Shown: positions 45,562 to 54,096, counted from the first letter of the stretch. The stretch: DNA of 64,000 nucleotides from Mesorhizobium temperatum (GCF_002284575.1 NZ_NPKJ01000019.1:248001-312000); one strand, 5' to 3'. Program-made: numbers and translations. The notes: generated by a model not told the origin, from the letters alone.

Positions 45562-45697
45562 CCAGAGACGGTCCGGGTTCTCCCGCTTCGATTTTCTTGG
45601 TCTGCCCTTCGTGGTGCTGCAATGCCGAGCCTGATGGCCTGCCTGCGCACCGTCAAAGTGCATCGAACCGGAGCCTCACTCCGGGCAGACCAGAGAA
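45552..45697 (+). promoter_or_regulatory. Candidate translational attenuator of the ABC-F gene
   Basis: GGTCTGCCC (45599-45607) pairs perfectly with GGGCAGACC (45683-45691), just before the weak ribosome binding site AGAGA of the ABC-F gene. It can pair, with one mismatch, with GGGCTGACC (45555-45563) at the stop of the leader ORF. The two competing arms are part of a 14-base direct repeat GGGC-T/A-GACCAGAGA. A further stem GCCCTGC / GCAGGGC (45535-45541 and 45552-45558) lies within the leader ORF. Mutually exclusive folds of this type sequester or free a start site. Confidence 0.6.
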
Positions 45698-45703
45698 ATC
45701 AAC

Positions 45704-47233
45704 ATGGCCCTGATCAGCCTCAAGTCCCTCGGCGTCACCGTGAGTGCGCCGCTCTTCTCCAACCTCGATCTCACCATCGGCACCGGCGACCGCCTCGGCA
45801 TCGTCGCCGCCAACGGCCGCGGCAAATCCACCTTGCTGAAGTGCCTGACCGGCGAGATGGAGCCGACATCAGGCGACATCACCCACACGCGCGGCCTGCG
45901 CGTCGGCTATGTCGAGCAGGCCGTTCCCGCCGCACTGGCCGAGCACCGCTTTCAGCAGGTGGTGGCGGACGCCTTGCCGGCCGAGCAGGCCGAAAGCGAG
46001 CAATGGCGCGTCGACGTGGTTCTCGATTCACTCGACGTGCCGCAGCCGATGCGCGAGCGGCCGATGCGGGCCTTGAGCGGCGGCTGGCAAAGGCTGGCGC
46101 TGATCGCCCGCGTCTGGGTCACCGATCCCGACGTCCTGCTTCTCGACGAGCCGACCAATCATCTCGACCTTGCCAAGATCAGCCAGCTCGAAACCTGGCT
46201 GAACGCACTGCCGCGCGAGGTGCCGGTGGTGATTGCCAGCCATGACCGGGCGTTCCTCGACGCAACGACCAACCGGACGCTGTTCCTGCGCCCCGAACAG
46301 TCGCCGGTATTCTCGCTGCCCTACTCAAGGGCACGCGATGTGTTGAGCGAAGTTGACGCCTCGACCGAGCGCAAATTCCAGCGCGACATGAAGGTGGCGC
46401 AGCAATTGCGCCGGCAGGCGGCCAAGCTCAACAACATCGGCATCAACTCGGGCAGTGACCTGCTGACGGTCAAGACCAAGCAGCTCAACCAGCGCGCCCA
46501 GCGCCTCGAGGAGGTCGCGGCACCCGCGCACCGCGAAAGATCTGCGGGCGCGATAAAGCTCGCCAATCGCGGCACCCATGCCAAGGTGCTGATCACGCTC
46601 GACGACGTGGCGGTCGAAACGCCTGACGGCACGCTGCTGTTCAGGACCGGCAAGCGCCATATCTGCCAAGGCGACCGCATCGTCCTGCTTGGCCGCAACG
46701 GTGTCGGTAAGTCGCGGCTCATCAGCCTGATCAGGAATGCCATCGTCGAGCCGGAGACGGCGGCGCAAGGCGTGAAGGTGACGCCGTCGACGGTGCTCGG
46801 CTACAGCGATCAGGCGCTGTCGGGCATCAGTGGCGACGACACGCCGCTGGCGATGCTCTCGCGCAGGTTCGATGTCGGCGAGCAGCGCGCCCGCTCGTTG
46901 CTGGCGGGTGCGGGCGTCGGCATCGACATGCAGGAGCGCAGGATCGGCGTGCTGTCGGGCGGACAGAAGGCGCGGCTGATGATGCTGGCGCTCAGACTCG
47001 CCAATCCCAATTTCTACCTGCTCGACGAGCCGACCAACCATCTCGACATCGACGGCCAGGAGGCGCTGGAAACGGAACTGCTCGCCCATCAGGCGAGCTG
47101 CGTGCTGGCATCGCACGACCGCTCCTTCATCAGGGCGATCGGCAACCGTTTCTGGCTGATCGAGAAGCGGCGGCTGGCCGAGGTCGACAGCCCCGAAGGT
47201 TTCTTCCGATCGGTGGCAGAAACGGGCGGTTGA
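45704..47233 (+). CDS. ABC-F family ATPase
   Basis: 509 residues with two ATPase domains and no membrane segments. Domain 1: Walker A 'GIVAANGRGKSTLLK', signature 'LSGGWQRLAL', Walker B 'VLLLDEPTNHLD'. The linker is about 80 residues of basic coiled coil ('FQRDMKVAQQLRRQAAKLNNIG'). Domain 2: 'LLGRNGVGKSRLI', 'LSGGQKARLMML', 'FYLLDEPTNHLD'. ABC-F proteins act on the ribosome, either in translation control or in protection from antibiotics that bind the 50S subunit. The upstream leader ORF and stems argue for drug-responsive or stalling-responsive control. Confidence 0.88.
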   Translation: MALISLKSLGVTVSAPLFSNLDLTIGTGDRLGIVAANGRGKSTLLKCLTGEMEPTSGDITHTRGLRVGYVEQAVPAALAEHRFQQVVADALPAEQAESEQWRVDVVLDSLDVPQPMRERPMRALSGGWQRLALIARVWVTDPDVLLLDEPTNHLDLAKISQLETWLNALPREVPVVIASHDRAFLDATTNRTLFLRPEQSPVFSLPYSRARDVLSEVDASTERKFQRDMKVAQQLRRQAAKLNNIGINSGSDLLTVKTKQLNQRAQRLEEVAAPAHRERSAGAIKLANRGTHAKVLITLDDVAVETPDGTLLFRTGKRHICQGDRIVLLGRNGVGKSRLISLIRNAIVEPETAAQGVKVTPSTVLGYSDQALSGISGDDTPLAMLSRRFDVGEQRARSLLAGAGVGIDMQERRIGVLSGGQKARLMMLALRLANPNFYLLDEPTNHLDIDGQEALETELLAHQASCVLASHDRSFIRAIGNRFWLIEKRRLAEVDSPEGFFRSVAETGG

Positions 47234-47337
47234 AGCTTTGCGGCAAAAAATTCTGACGGTCTGTCGGGTCATGGCCGCGCGCCACGTCCTTGGGATGCCG
47301 ACACGATGATGCCGGCGCCAATCGAGGAGAAAGCATC

Positions 47338-47523
47338 ATGTCTATTCTGTCATCCGTAGGTCGTATAGCGACCCGTTACTCGGCGGCTCGCGCCCGTTAC
47401 CGCAGCGAGCGCGCCCTCCTTTCATTGCCGATCGAGCTGCGCAAGGACATCGGCTGGCCGGAGATCGTCATCGACGCACAGAACAGCCCGCGGATTGCAA
47501 TCTCCTTGTCCGAGGCAAGATGA
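47338..47523 (+). CDS. Small DUF1127-like protein
   Basis: 61 residues with a GAGGAGAAAG ribosome binding site. The Arg-rich C-terminal half 'RYRSERALLSLPIELRKDIGWPE' matches the DUF1127 (YjiS-like) pattern. Such small proteins in rhizobia bind RNA and take part in phosphate, carbon and small-RNA control. The exact role here is unknown. Confidence 0.72.
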   Translation: MSILSSVGRIATRYSAARARYRSERALLSLPIELRKDIGWPEIVIDAQNSPRIAISLSEAR

Positions 47524-47711
47524 AGAGACCCGCTGGCCGCAGCGGGGCCGTCATAAGCCTTGCGCGTCGCCCAGGGTCACTCCAGCCGCCGACGGCCCAG
47601 CCCATCTGGTCTCGGCATTAAAAAAACGCGTCGACGGTGTAGGATCGCCGCCGCCTCATTCGTCCTGCGAATGGCCGCAACGGCAAAACCCGGTATCAAG
47701 GAGGAACAGAG

Positions 47712-48140
47712 ATGAACGATCAGCCCCAAACCCAGCCTGCCGCGAAAGTCCTCGGCGGATTGACGCCCTACCTTCAGCTGGACGGCGCCTTCAAGGCTTC
47801 AGAATTCTATCAGAAGGCGTTCGGCGCCGAGCAGGTCTTCTTCTACCCGCCGGACGAGCAGGGGCGGACGATGCACATCCATCTCCACATAAACGGTTCG
47901 ACGTTGATGATTTCCGACTTCTATCCCGAGCACGGAATGGCCGCGGTGAAGCCGCAGGGCTTCACCATGCAGCTCCATCTCGGCAGCGACGACATCGACG
48001 CCTGGTGGAAGCGCGCAGTCGACGCAGGCTGCACGGTCGGCACGCCGCTGCAGGTGATGTTCTGGGGCGACCGCTGGGGTCAGCTGACTGACCCCTTCGG
48101 CGTGGAGTGGGCGATGAACGCGCCGGTGAAGGCGGCGTAG
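47712..48140 (+). CDS. VOC-family (PhnB-like glyoxalase) protein
   Basis: 142 residues of the vicinal oxygen chelate fold: 'GGLTPYLQLDGAFKASEFYQKAFGAEQV', 'HIHLHINGSTLMISDFYPEHG', and 'FWGDRWGQLTDPFGVEWAMN'. It resembles the PhnB/YjdN group, whose substrates are mostly unknown. An AAGGAGGA ribosome binding site precedes the ATG. It is followed by a small hairpin and the DUF1428 gene, probably in one transcript. Confidence 0.87.
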   Translation: MNDQPQTQPAAKVLGGLTPYLQLDGAFKASEFYQKAFGAEQVFFYPPDEQGRTMHIHLHINGSTLMISDFYPEHGMAAVKPQGFTMQLHLGSDDIDAWWKRAVDAGCTVGTPLQVMFWGDRWGQLTDPFGVEWAMNAPVKAA

Positions 48141-48150
48141 CGCCTTCTTT

Positions 48151-48173
48151 CCTTCTCCCCTTGCGGGAGAAGG
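48151..48173. repeat. Half palindromic repeat (hairpin)
   Basis: CCTTCTCCC / GGGAGAAGG with a 5-base loop, the same stem that opens the repeat at 43977. It sits between the VOC and DUF1428 genes and may stabilise or attenuate the transcript. Confidence 0.6.
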
Positions 48174-48199
48174 AAAAATCCAATCCAAGGAGAACCACA

Positions 48200-48553
48200 A
48201 TGTCCTATGTCGATGGTTTCGTACTTGCCGTGCCCAAAGCAAATCTCGATGCCTACAAGAAGCTGGCAGAAACAGCCGGCGCCGTCTGGAAGGAGCACGG
48301 TGCGCTCGCCTTTGTCGAATGCATAGGCGATGACGTGCCCTATGGCGAGGTCACCTCGTTCCCGCGCGCCGTGCAGGCCAAGGACGACGAGGTCGTCGTC
48401 TTCTCATGGGCCGTCTATGAATCGCGGCAGAGCCGCGATGCGGTAATGGCCAAGGTGATGGCCGACCCACGCATGAAATCCGACTGGTCGGCGATGCCGT
48501 TCGACGGCAAGCGCATGATCTTCGGCGGCTTTCAGCCGTTCATTGAGCTGTAG
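48200..48553 (+). CDS. DUF1428 family protein
   Basis: 117 residues from an ATG at 48200 with AAGGAG. A dimeric alpha-beta barrel type protein: 'MSYVDGFVLAVPKANLDAYK', 'WKEHGALAFVECIGDDVPYG', and 'MPFDGKRMIFGGFQPFIEL' at the end. It is common next to VOC proteins in rhizobia; the biochemical role is unknown. Confidence 0.87.
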   Translation: MSYVDGFVLAVPKANLDAYKKLAETAGAVWKEHGALAFVECIGDDVPYGEVTSFPRAVQAKDDEVVVFSWAVYESRQSRDAVMAKVMADPRMKSDWSAMPFDGKRMIFGGFQPFIEL

Positions 48554-48560
48554 GCCCGCA

Positions 48561-50195
48561 TTACGCTAGCCGGTCGAGCAGCGGCTTGAGCCGGTCGCCA
48601 TAGCGCTTCCACAGATCGACCGAGCCCTGGTACATCGGCTGGCGCACCTGCGCCGCCGATGCCGTGCGCACCGGCCGGTCGGTTTCGTGGAACGACAGCA
48701 CCGCATCGTCCCATAGCAGGCCAAGATGGGCGATCAGCGCCCGCGTCTGCCCTTCCTGATCGGCGACGAAATCCTCGTAGCGCACATCATGCACGACATC
48801 AGGCAGAACGGTGCGCCAATGCGCCATGATATCGGTGTAGAGATTGTGGAAATCGGCGAGCTCGCCGAGGTCGTAGCCGTAGCGGTGGCTGTCGCCGCGG
48901 AAATGCACCTTGTAGATCGACAGGCAGGTCGCCGCCGCGTCGCGCGCGCAATGGATGATCTTGGCCTTGGGCAGCATCAGATGGATGAAGCCGATCAGCA
49001 GGAAGTTGCCGGGCATCTTGTCGGTGACATGCCGGAAACCCGGATAGCGGGCGTGCAGCAGGTCTAGATAGGCCTGGCCTGCCTCGGCATAGGCCTTGTC
49101 GGGCAGGTCGGCAATCCCGCTGGGGAAACCGCCCTTCATACCAGGCGGAAACTGCTTGCCGACCGCCGTCTTCAATATGCCGAGCTCACCGGCGCCATAG
49201 ACCTGGGGATGGCTGGCGATGATCTGCTCGACCAGCGTGGTGCCGGAGCGCGGCATGCCGACGACGAAGATCGGCGTGTCGTCGGTAATCCCGCTCGGTC
49301 TGTGCTTGTCGAAGAAGGCCTTGTCGAACACCGCCTTCATCGCCTCGAATTCGGCACGTGTCTTGCCCGCATCATAGTCGATGCCCGTGCGGCGGATCGC
49401 ATTGCCTTCGGCGAAATAATCGAAGGCACGGCCATAATCCTTCAGATCGTCATTGGCCTTGCCGAGGCCGAACGAAAGCTGCATGCGCGCCAGGCTGCCT
49501 TCCGGCGCCTTGGCGTGCTGCGCCTCCATCCCGGCAAGCTCGGCGTCACGCTCCTGCTGGCGCTTGACCTGAGTGAGCATCAGCCAGGCCCTGGCCATAC
49601 CGGGATCGACCGCCAGCGCCTGCCGGAAATGCTCCGCTGCCTCTCCGAGGTTGCCCTTCTCCATCAGCCCGACGCCCAGACCGTGCAGCAGGTCGGCGTC
49701 CTTCGGCCGGATTGCCAATGCTTCGCGGAAGACGGCAAGCGCCTCCTCCAGCCGCCCCGCCTCCTGCAGCGTTTCGGCAAGCCCGATGCGGGCGCGGACA
49801 TGGAACGGGTTGCGACCGATGGTGCCGCGATAGATCTCTTCCGCGCCCTCGAACTGGCCGAGTTGCTTCAGCGAGGAGCCGAGATTGTCGCGCGCCGCGA
49901 GTTGGTCCGGCCGGATTGCCACCGCGCCACGGAAGAAATCGACGGCTGCACTGACACGGCCGAGGTCGCGCATCACCGTGCCGAGGTTGTTGAGGAAATC
50001 TGGATTCTTGGGCTGCAGGCGCACCGACTGTTCGAGGAGATCAAGTCCTTCGGCGCTGCGCCCGGTCTGGTGCAGCAGCAAGCCGAGGAAATGTGCTGCC
50101 GCCGCGTGGTTGGCTTTTTGCGCCAGCACCTGCCGGTAGAGCATCTCGGCTTCCTGCCGGCGCCCCGCCTGATGCAATTGCAGCGCCTGCTGCAC
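48561..50195 (-). CDS. TPR-repeat sulfotransferase family protein
   Basis: 544 residues. The first 260 are tetratricopeptide repeats ('AAHFLGLLLHQTGRSAEGLDLLEQ' and repeated units). The C-terminal half is a sulfotransferase domain with the PAPS 5'-phosphate loop 'VVGMPRSGTTLVEQIIASHP' and the 3'-phosphate region 'IIHCARDAAATCLSIYKVHF'. It would transfer sulfate to a protein, glycan or lipid; no sulfate-activation genes lie nearby. The start is a GTG at 50195. Confidence 0.87.
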   Translation of the reverse strand: MQQALQLHQAGRRQEAEMLYRQVLAQKANHAAAAHFLGLLLHQTGRSAEGLDLLEQSVRLQPKNPDFLNNLGTVMRDLGRVSAAVDFFRGAVAIRPDQLAARDNLGSSLKQLGQFEGAEEIYRGTIGRNPFHVRARIGLAETLQEAGRLEEALAVFREALAIRPKDADLLHGLGVGLMEKGNLGEAAEHFRQALAVDPGMARAWLMLTQVKRQQERDAELAGMEAQHAKAPEGSLARMQLSFGLGKANDDLKDYGRAFDYFAEGNAIRRTGIDYDAGKTRAEFEAMKAVFDKAFFDKHRPSGITDDTPIFVVGMPRSGTTLVEQIIASHPQVYGAGELGILKTAVGKQFPPGMKGGFPSGIADLPDKAYAEAGQAYLDLLHARYPGFRHVTDKMPGNFLLIGFIHLMLPKAKIIHCARDAAATCLSIYKVHFRGDSHRYGYDLGELADFHNLYTDIMAHWRTVLPDVVHDVRYEDFVADQEGQTRALIAHLGLLWDDAVLSFHETDRPVRTASAAQVRQPMYQGSVDLWKRYGDRLKPLLDRLA

Positions 50196-50356
50196 GCGCT
50201 GGTCGAGCCCCAGCGGCGGCTGTCCGCCTGAGCCGAAATTAGCGCCCGCGCCTGCCGGTCTTCTCTGATCTCTGTTGATGGGAAACCTGCCGTGTTTTGT
50301 CCGCCTGCCGCGATCTAGGCCATCGGCGCGGTAGGTTCAAGGGTTCGCAGGCCAGC

Positions 50357-50620
50357 TTACCGGAAATCGGCCTGGGTCAATACATACATGTTCTTGCGGC
50401 CGTGCGAATAGGCTTCGCGCGCAACATCCTGGATCGACGAACGCTCCGCATCGAAGGCGCTGAGATACTCGGCTTCCGCTCCGCTTGTGGCCGTTGCCGC
50501 CGGAAGCGCTGCAATCTCCACAAAGAACGGCACTTCGAACATGCCGTCATGGCCGACGAAGCGAATGCGCCTGGCGGCAGCGTCATAGGAGCGGCTGCGG
50601 TTGGGAAAATTGAGCGTCAT
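50357..50620 (-). CDS. DUF1488 family protein
   Basis: 87 residues from the ATG at 50620 (first residues MTLNFPNRSRSYDAAARRIRF). The pattern 'IRFVGHDGMFEVPFFVE' and the C-terminal 'RKNMYVLTQADF' fit DUF1488. Function unknown. Its 5' end abuts the palindromic repeat at 50637. Confidence 0.75.
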   Translation of the reverse strand: MTLNFPNRSRSYDAAARRIRFVGHDGMFEVPFFVEIAALPAATATSGAEAEYLSAFDAERSSIQDVAREAYSHGRKNMYVLTQADFR

Positions 50621-50636
50621 GATCGAGTTCCTCAGC

Positions 50637-50734
50637 GCATGACCCCGAACCGGAAGTTCGGAAAGGATCATGCGCAAAATCAAAGTACTACAGCGCCCTT
50701 TGCGCGTCCAAAAGGACGCGCGGCGCTGTAGGGC
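50637..50734. repeat. Rhizobial palindromic repeat, copy C
   Basis: Ends in the strong stem TACAGCGCC-(CTTT)-GCGCGTCC / GGACGCGC-GGCGCTGTA, preceded by 'CCGAACCGGAAGTTCGGAAAG', 'ATCATGCGC' and 'AAAGTACTACAGCG'. It shares order and stem design with the copies at 59702 and 62114. Confidence 0.62.
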
Positions 50735-50751
50735 ACTGCAAGCCGGCCATG

Positions 50752-50946
50752 TCAGATCAGGCGGTTGGTCTCCGCAACCTGTTTGGCCCGCCGCACCGTG
50801 CCGTCGGTGTCGGCGATCCTTCGCCGTGCAGCCTCGTCACTTCGTATCGTCAGACGCGCCGACATGACTTTCGCAGGCCCGACGGTCGGCGTGACGACGG
50901 GATTGATTGTTACGGTTACGCCACTCGGCGTTTTCACAGAGATCAT
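50752..50946 (-). CDS. Small protein of unknown function
   Basis: 64 residues from the ATG at 50946, with AAAGGAAA upstream. The first half looks like a beta-rich element ('MISVKTPSGVTVTINPVV'); the second is basic and helical ('RLTIRSDEAARRRIADTDG'). Not recognised. Confidence 0.5.
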   Translation of the reverse strand: MISVKTPSGVTVTINPVVTPTVGPAKVMSARLTIRSDEAARRRIADTDGTVRRAKQVAETNRLI

Positions 50947-51322
50947 GAAGTTTTTCCTTTCAAACGAAATAAAACATAGATGCCGGCACAAAAGTTCCGG
51001 CGACGTATCAGACATTTTCAGAAAGCTCTTGAATCATATCAGCATTCTGCAAATAATTATAGAGAGAGAATTTTGTGAATGGATCATGATCCGGCAGGAA
51101 CCTTCTTGAATAAGCCGCAATTTCGGATTAAAGAATTGAGATCGTTTTTTGGGCCAAGCTTGGCATCTCGCGGCGTCAGAGGTTCTCGACCCGCCAAACT
51201 CATTCCAGATCGCCGATACCCAAATTGCCGACACAGGGACGCACGACATTAAAGCCCCGGTGCCGCGAAGCGGGCGCCACCTTATCGGATCCAAGCCGGA
51301 AACGAGACTTCGAGGCACGAGA
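50947..51322. other. Gene-free stretch of lower GC
   Basis: About 375 bases. The middle part (51000-51160) is clearly AT-richer than its surroundings. It probably carries the divergent promoters of the small genes on either side. No clear hairpin was found. Confidence 0.4.
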
Positions 51323-51589
51323 ATGTCTGGCCGAACTACCCATTCCATAGCGCATTTCGAGGCACCCTTCATGCTCGGCGGCCTGGAAGGAAAATTGCCG
51401 GCCGGCGACTACGACATCGACCACGATGAGGAGCTTATCGATGGCATGTCGTGGCTTGCCTGGCGCCGTGTCGCGACCTTCATCCATCTGCCGGCGAGGA
51501 CGGTGAAAAGCCAGACCAGCCAATTGGTCGCTATCGACCTCGCCGAACTCGAAACCGCGCTGAGGCGCGACCAGGAGAATGCCGTATGA
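51323..51589 (+). CDS. Small conserved-looking protein
   Basis: 88 residues from the ATG at 51323. It begins MSGRTTHSIAHFEAPFMLGG and has an acidic centre 'GDYDIDHDEELIDGMSWLAWRR'. I do not recognise a named family, but the next gene overlaps by 4 bases (ATGA), so both are translated together. Confidence 0.62.
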   Translation: MSGRTTHSIAHFEAPFMLGGLEGKLPAGDYDIDHDEELIDGMSWLAWRRVATFIHLPARTVKSQTSQLVAIDLAELETALRRDQENAV

Positions 51590-51834
51590 TCCGTTTCCAG
51601 CAGAACGCGCGCCCGCGCACCGACACGCCGGCGCATCTTTTCGCGATCGGCCAGACCGTTCGCATGAAGAGCCGTACCGGCCTTGTCCAGAAGACCGCGG
51701 AGCTGTTCCAGATCAAGAGCAAGCTGCCGGTCAAGGACGGCTCGCCGCAATACCGCATCCGCAGCGACGAGGAGACCTATGAGCGGGTCACCACGGAAGA
51801 CAATCTCGAAATGGCGGACAATCCGAGCGTCTAA
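51586..51834 (+). CDS. Small conserved-looking protein, coupled to the preceding gene
   Basis: 82 residues. The pattern 'HLFAIGQTVRMKSRTG' and 'YRIRSDEETYERVTTED' suggests a small beta barrel. From memory, such proteins are common in rhizobia and have no assigned function. Confidence 0.65.
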   Translation: MIRFQQNARPRTDTPAHLFAIGQTVRMKSRTGLVQKTAELFQIKSKLPVKDGSPQYRIRSDEETYERVTTEDNLEMADNPSV

Positions 51835-51874
51835 TGCATGTCGCCCAAAAGTGCGAAGCGGTTAACGACATGCA
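51835..51874. repeat. Inverted repeat after the small-protein operon
   Basis: TGCATGTCG (51835-51843) and CGACATGCA (51866-51874) form a perfect 9-base-pair stem around a 22-base loop, starting at the stop codon of the preceding gene. It probably stabilises or ends that transcript. Confidence 0.55.
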
Positions 51875-51976
51875 TAAAAACAAAAGCTTTAAGCGCGTCG
51901 ACTGAATCCTTTTCACGCGATGTGCTTTGGTTCCACATCAACCACCACCACGTTAATCAATCACGAGGACCAAGAA

Positions 51977-52114
51977 ATGGCCAAGGGTCAACAGCGCAGC
52001 AACCGCGAGACACGCAAGCCCAAGAAGGACAAGACGGCGGCAAAGCCGGCCTCGCCCTTCGGCTCGGCCGTCAAGCAGGCGGAAGCCGGTTTGAAGCCGA
52101 AGTCCAAGGGCTAG
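51977..52114 (+). CDS. Small basic protein
   Basis: 45 residues, 'MAKGQQRSNRETRKPKKDKT' onward, Lys/Arg-rich and likely disordered, with a GAGG ribosome binding site. From memory, similar short proteins are widespread in Hyphomicrobiales; function unknown. Confidence 0.68.
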   Translation: MAKGQQRSNRETRKPKKDKTAAKPASPFGSAVKQAEAGLKPKSKG

Positions 52115-52345
52115 TGGCTGACGGATGAGCAACCCTGCATTCATCCAACCGCCGCGCGGATCGGATTAAAGATCCACGCAACGTCGAAGCCATATGGTCA
52201 GGATTGGCTAGGGCCGAGTTCATCGCCCATTGCCATAAGGCGAGGCTGCCGGCGTAGAGGCAAGAGGCGCCAACTGCCCTCCCCGCCTATGTCCAGTTGG
52301 CAGATGGGCCCTCCCCGTCCGGAGACGGGGGAGGAAACCAGCCTC

Positions 52346-52747
52346 TCAGCAGGGACCGTCGTCGACGATACGATAGTCGGCGGCGCGAGCCTCGCAGGCG
52401 TTGGGGAAGGTGCGCAATTCGCCACGGCGGCGTGCGCAGACAGGGGCATACTCGCGCGTGCAGAATGTCTGCTCGTCACCACCGCCGCCGCCGTCGCGGC
52501 ACTGGCCGTCGCGGATGATGCGGTACCCGGCCCGCTCGGCAAGGCAGGCATTGGCGAAGGTCTGGCGGTCGCCGCCGCGCCGGGCGCAGACCGGATCATA
52601 CTGCTTGGTGCAGAATTGCGGCCCGGGCCTTGGCGGGCGGTACCCCGGTCCTTCCTCCACCACAACCGCGGTACAGGCTGCAAGAACTGCCGACAGCAAC
52701 AGGATGGCAAAACCCTGCCGCGAGAAGATTGCCGCAAGAAATTTCAT
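52346..52747 (-). CDS. Lipoprotein with two Kazal-type protease-inhibitor domains
   Basis: 133 residues from the ATG at 52747, with GGGAGG upstream. A lipoprotein signal ('AILLLSAVLAAC') is followed by a Pro-rich spacer and two similar domains. Each has the Kazal core: 'FCTKQYDPVCARRGGDRQTF' with 'NACLAERAGY', and 'FCTREYAPVCARRRGELRTF' with 'NACEARAADY'. A Gly-rich linker joins them. Each domain has four Cys in this core pattern, fewer than the six of classical Kazal domains. Likely outer-membrane anchored; it could inhibit serine proteases of hosts, predators or the cell itself. Confidence 0.82.
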   Translation of the reverse strand: MKFLAAIFSRQGFAILLLSAVLAACTAVVVEEGPGYRPPRPGPQFCTKQYDPVCARRGGDRQTFANACLAERAGYRIIRDGQCRDGGGGGDEQTFCTREYAPVCARRRGELRTFPNACEARAADYRIVDDGPC

Positions 52748-52983
52748 GACCGTACCTCCCGAGCCCCCGCTCCGGCGCAAAATACGCTCCACTCCAAGCC
52801 GATCCTCGCCATTCCGCTGCCAAATGCAACCCCTGTTTGCAAGCTGCCCCCGCCCGCTGGACCATGCGTGGCCGGGCTCTGGCTGATGACCGGGCGAGCA
52901 CCCCGCCCTATCGATGCCACGCGTCGGAATGCGCCCATCGGGCGGCCCGCGGACGCTACCTTGCAACGATCACCTTTCCGTGC

Positions 52984-53025
52984 GATAAATTTTGTGTTCG
53001 GGCATTTGCGACCCGGAGAGCGGAA
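52984..53025 (+). promoter_or_regulatory. Conserved 5' element upstream of the first cold-shock gene
   Basis: Contains 'TTCGGGCATTTGCGACCCGG', which matches the hairpin upstream of the second cold-shock gene (53601-53642). It lies about 170 bases before the start. A second GC-rich hairpin (near 53070-53090) sits between it and the gene. Confidence 0.5.
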
Positions 53026-53196
53026 CGTTTTGGACGACCTTTCCCCGATACTGTGAATCTCTGACGGCCCCGTTTTTCGGCGGGGGGTTTTGACCATGCG
53101 CCAATGCATGACTGCCGAAGCAACCACCGGGACTTGCCCACGGCGTCAGGCGGCGGGCAAACCACAAAGACTGACACGGGTGAAGGAGTTTCCCCA

Positions 53197-53409
53197 ATGG
53201 CCCAGACCGGCACCGTTAAATTCTTCAACGCTACCAAAGGCTTCGGCTTCATCACGCCAGATGACGGCGCCAAGGACGTGTTCGTCCACATCTCTGCGAT
53301 CGAAGCTTCGGGCCTGCGCACGCTCGTCGATGGCCAGAAGGTCACCTTCGACGTTGAGCCCGACCGCATGGGCAAGGGACCGAAGGCGGTCAATCTCCGC
53401 GCGGACTGA
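53197..53409 (+). CDS. Cold-shock protein, CspA family
   Basis: 70 residues from the ATG at 53197, with AAGGAG. RNP1 and RNP2 nucleic-acid motifs are intact ('KGFGFI' and 'VFVHI'). It melts RNA secondary structure at low temperature. The paralogue at 53666 has the same length and nearly the same sequence, so this is a tandem duplication. Confidence 0.92.
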   Translation: MAQTGTVKFFNATKGFGFITPDDGAKDVFVHISAIEASGLRTLVDGQKVTFDVEPDRMGKGPKAVNLRAD

Positions 53410-53508
53410 ATCGTCGGCGCGCGCACGTCCGCGCGGACGTGCCAGGAATGTGCCCGGGGCCCCTTCAGAGGCCTTGAACCGGCTTTCAGCGCCGGACCCG
53501 AGTTTTCG

Positions 53509-53538
53509 AAGGCGCGGCGGTTTTCGTCGCGCCTTTTT
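53509..53538 (+). terminator. Rho-independent terminator after the first cold-shock gene
   Basis: The stem AAGGCGCG / CGCGCC is followed by TTTTT, 100 bases after the stop codon. It separates the two cold-shock genes into independent transcripts. Confidence 0.7.
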
Positions 53539-53600
53539 CTTGGCGTGGCGGCAAGCCAGGGCTCGCAAAACTTTCTCTTGCCGATGACGCTAAAATAAAG

Positions 53601-53642
53601 GACAAATTTCCACTCGGGCATTTGCCGGCCCGAGACTGGACT
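53601..53642 (+). promoter_or_regulatory. Conserved 5' hairpin upstream of the second cold-shock gene
   Basis: A perfect stem CTCGGGC (53613-53619) / GCCCGAG (53628-53634) with loop ATTTGCCG lies about 31 bases before the ATG. The loop and left arm are shared with the element upstream of the first cold-shock gene. A temperature-responsive 5' leader is a reasonable inference. Confidence 0.55.
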
Positions 53643-53665
53643 TGATGGGATCAAAGGAGCTTCCC

Positions 53666-53878
53666 ATGCCGCAGACCGGCACCGTCAAATTCTTCAATCA
53701 TGCCAAAGGCTTCGGCTTCATCACGCCGGATGATGGCGCGAAGGATGTCTTCGTCCATATTTCGGCCGTGCAGGCGTCGGGTCTTCCCGGTCTTGAGGAT
53801 GGGCAGAAGGTAACATTCGACACCGAGCCGGACAAGCGCGGCAAGGGTCCGAAAGCCGTCAACCTGTCGATCGGCTGA
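53666..53878 (+). CDS. Cold-shock protein, CspA family
   Basis: 70 residues, [20 protein letters not shown] onward, with AAAGGAG 7 bases upstream of the ATG. RNP motifs 'KGFGFI' and 'VFVHI' are intact. Paralogue of the gene at 53197. Confidence 0.92.
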   Translation: MPQTGTVKFFNHAKGFGFITPDDGAKDVFVHISAVQASGLPGLEDGQKVTFDTEPDKRGKGPKAVNLSIG

Positions 53879-54096
53879 GCCGAGATCGAGACAGCGTCGG
53901 ACGGTCCCGTGGCGCAGGTCCGCTCCTTGTTGAGCGTACGATATTTGTGCCTTGCGCCATGCCTGATCGATGAATATCGGCTGGCCCCAGCCCCGTCAAT
54001 TTCGTTCAGCCCCCGTTCAGCCACGGTCGCCTATTAGCTTCGGTAAAGCCGGACCGCATCCCCCAAATTACCCGGGCCGGCATGAAGGAGACCGAC

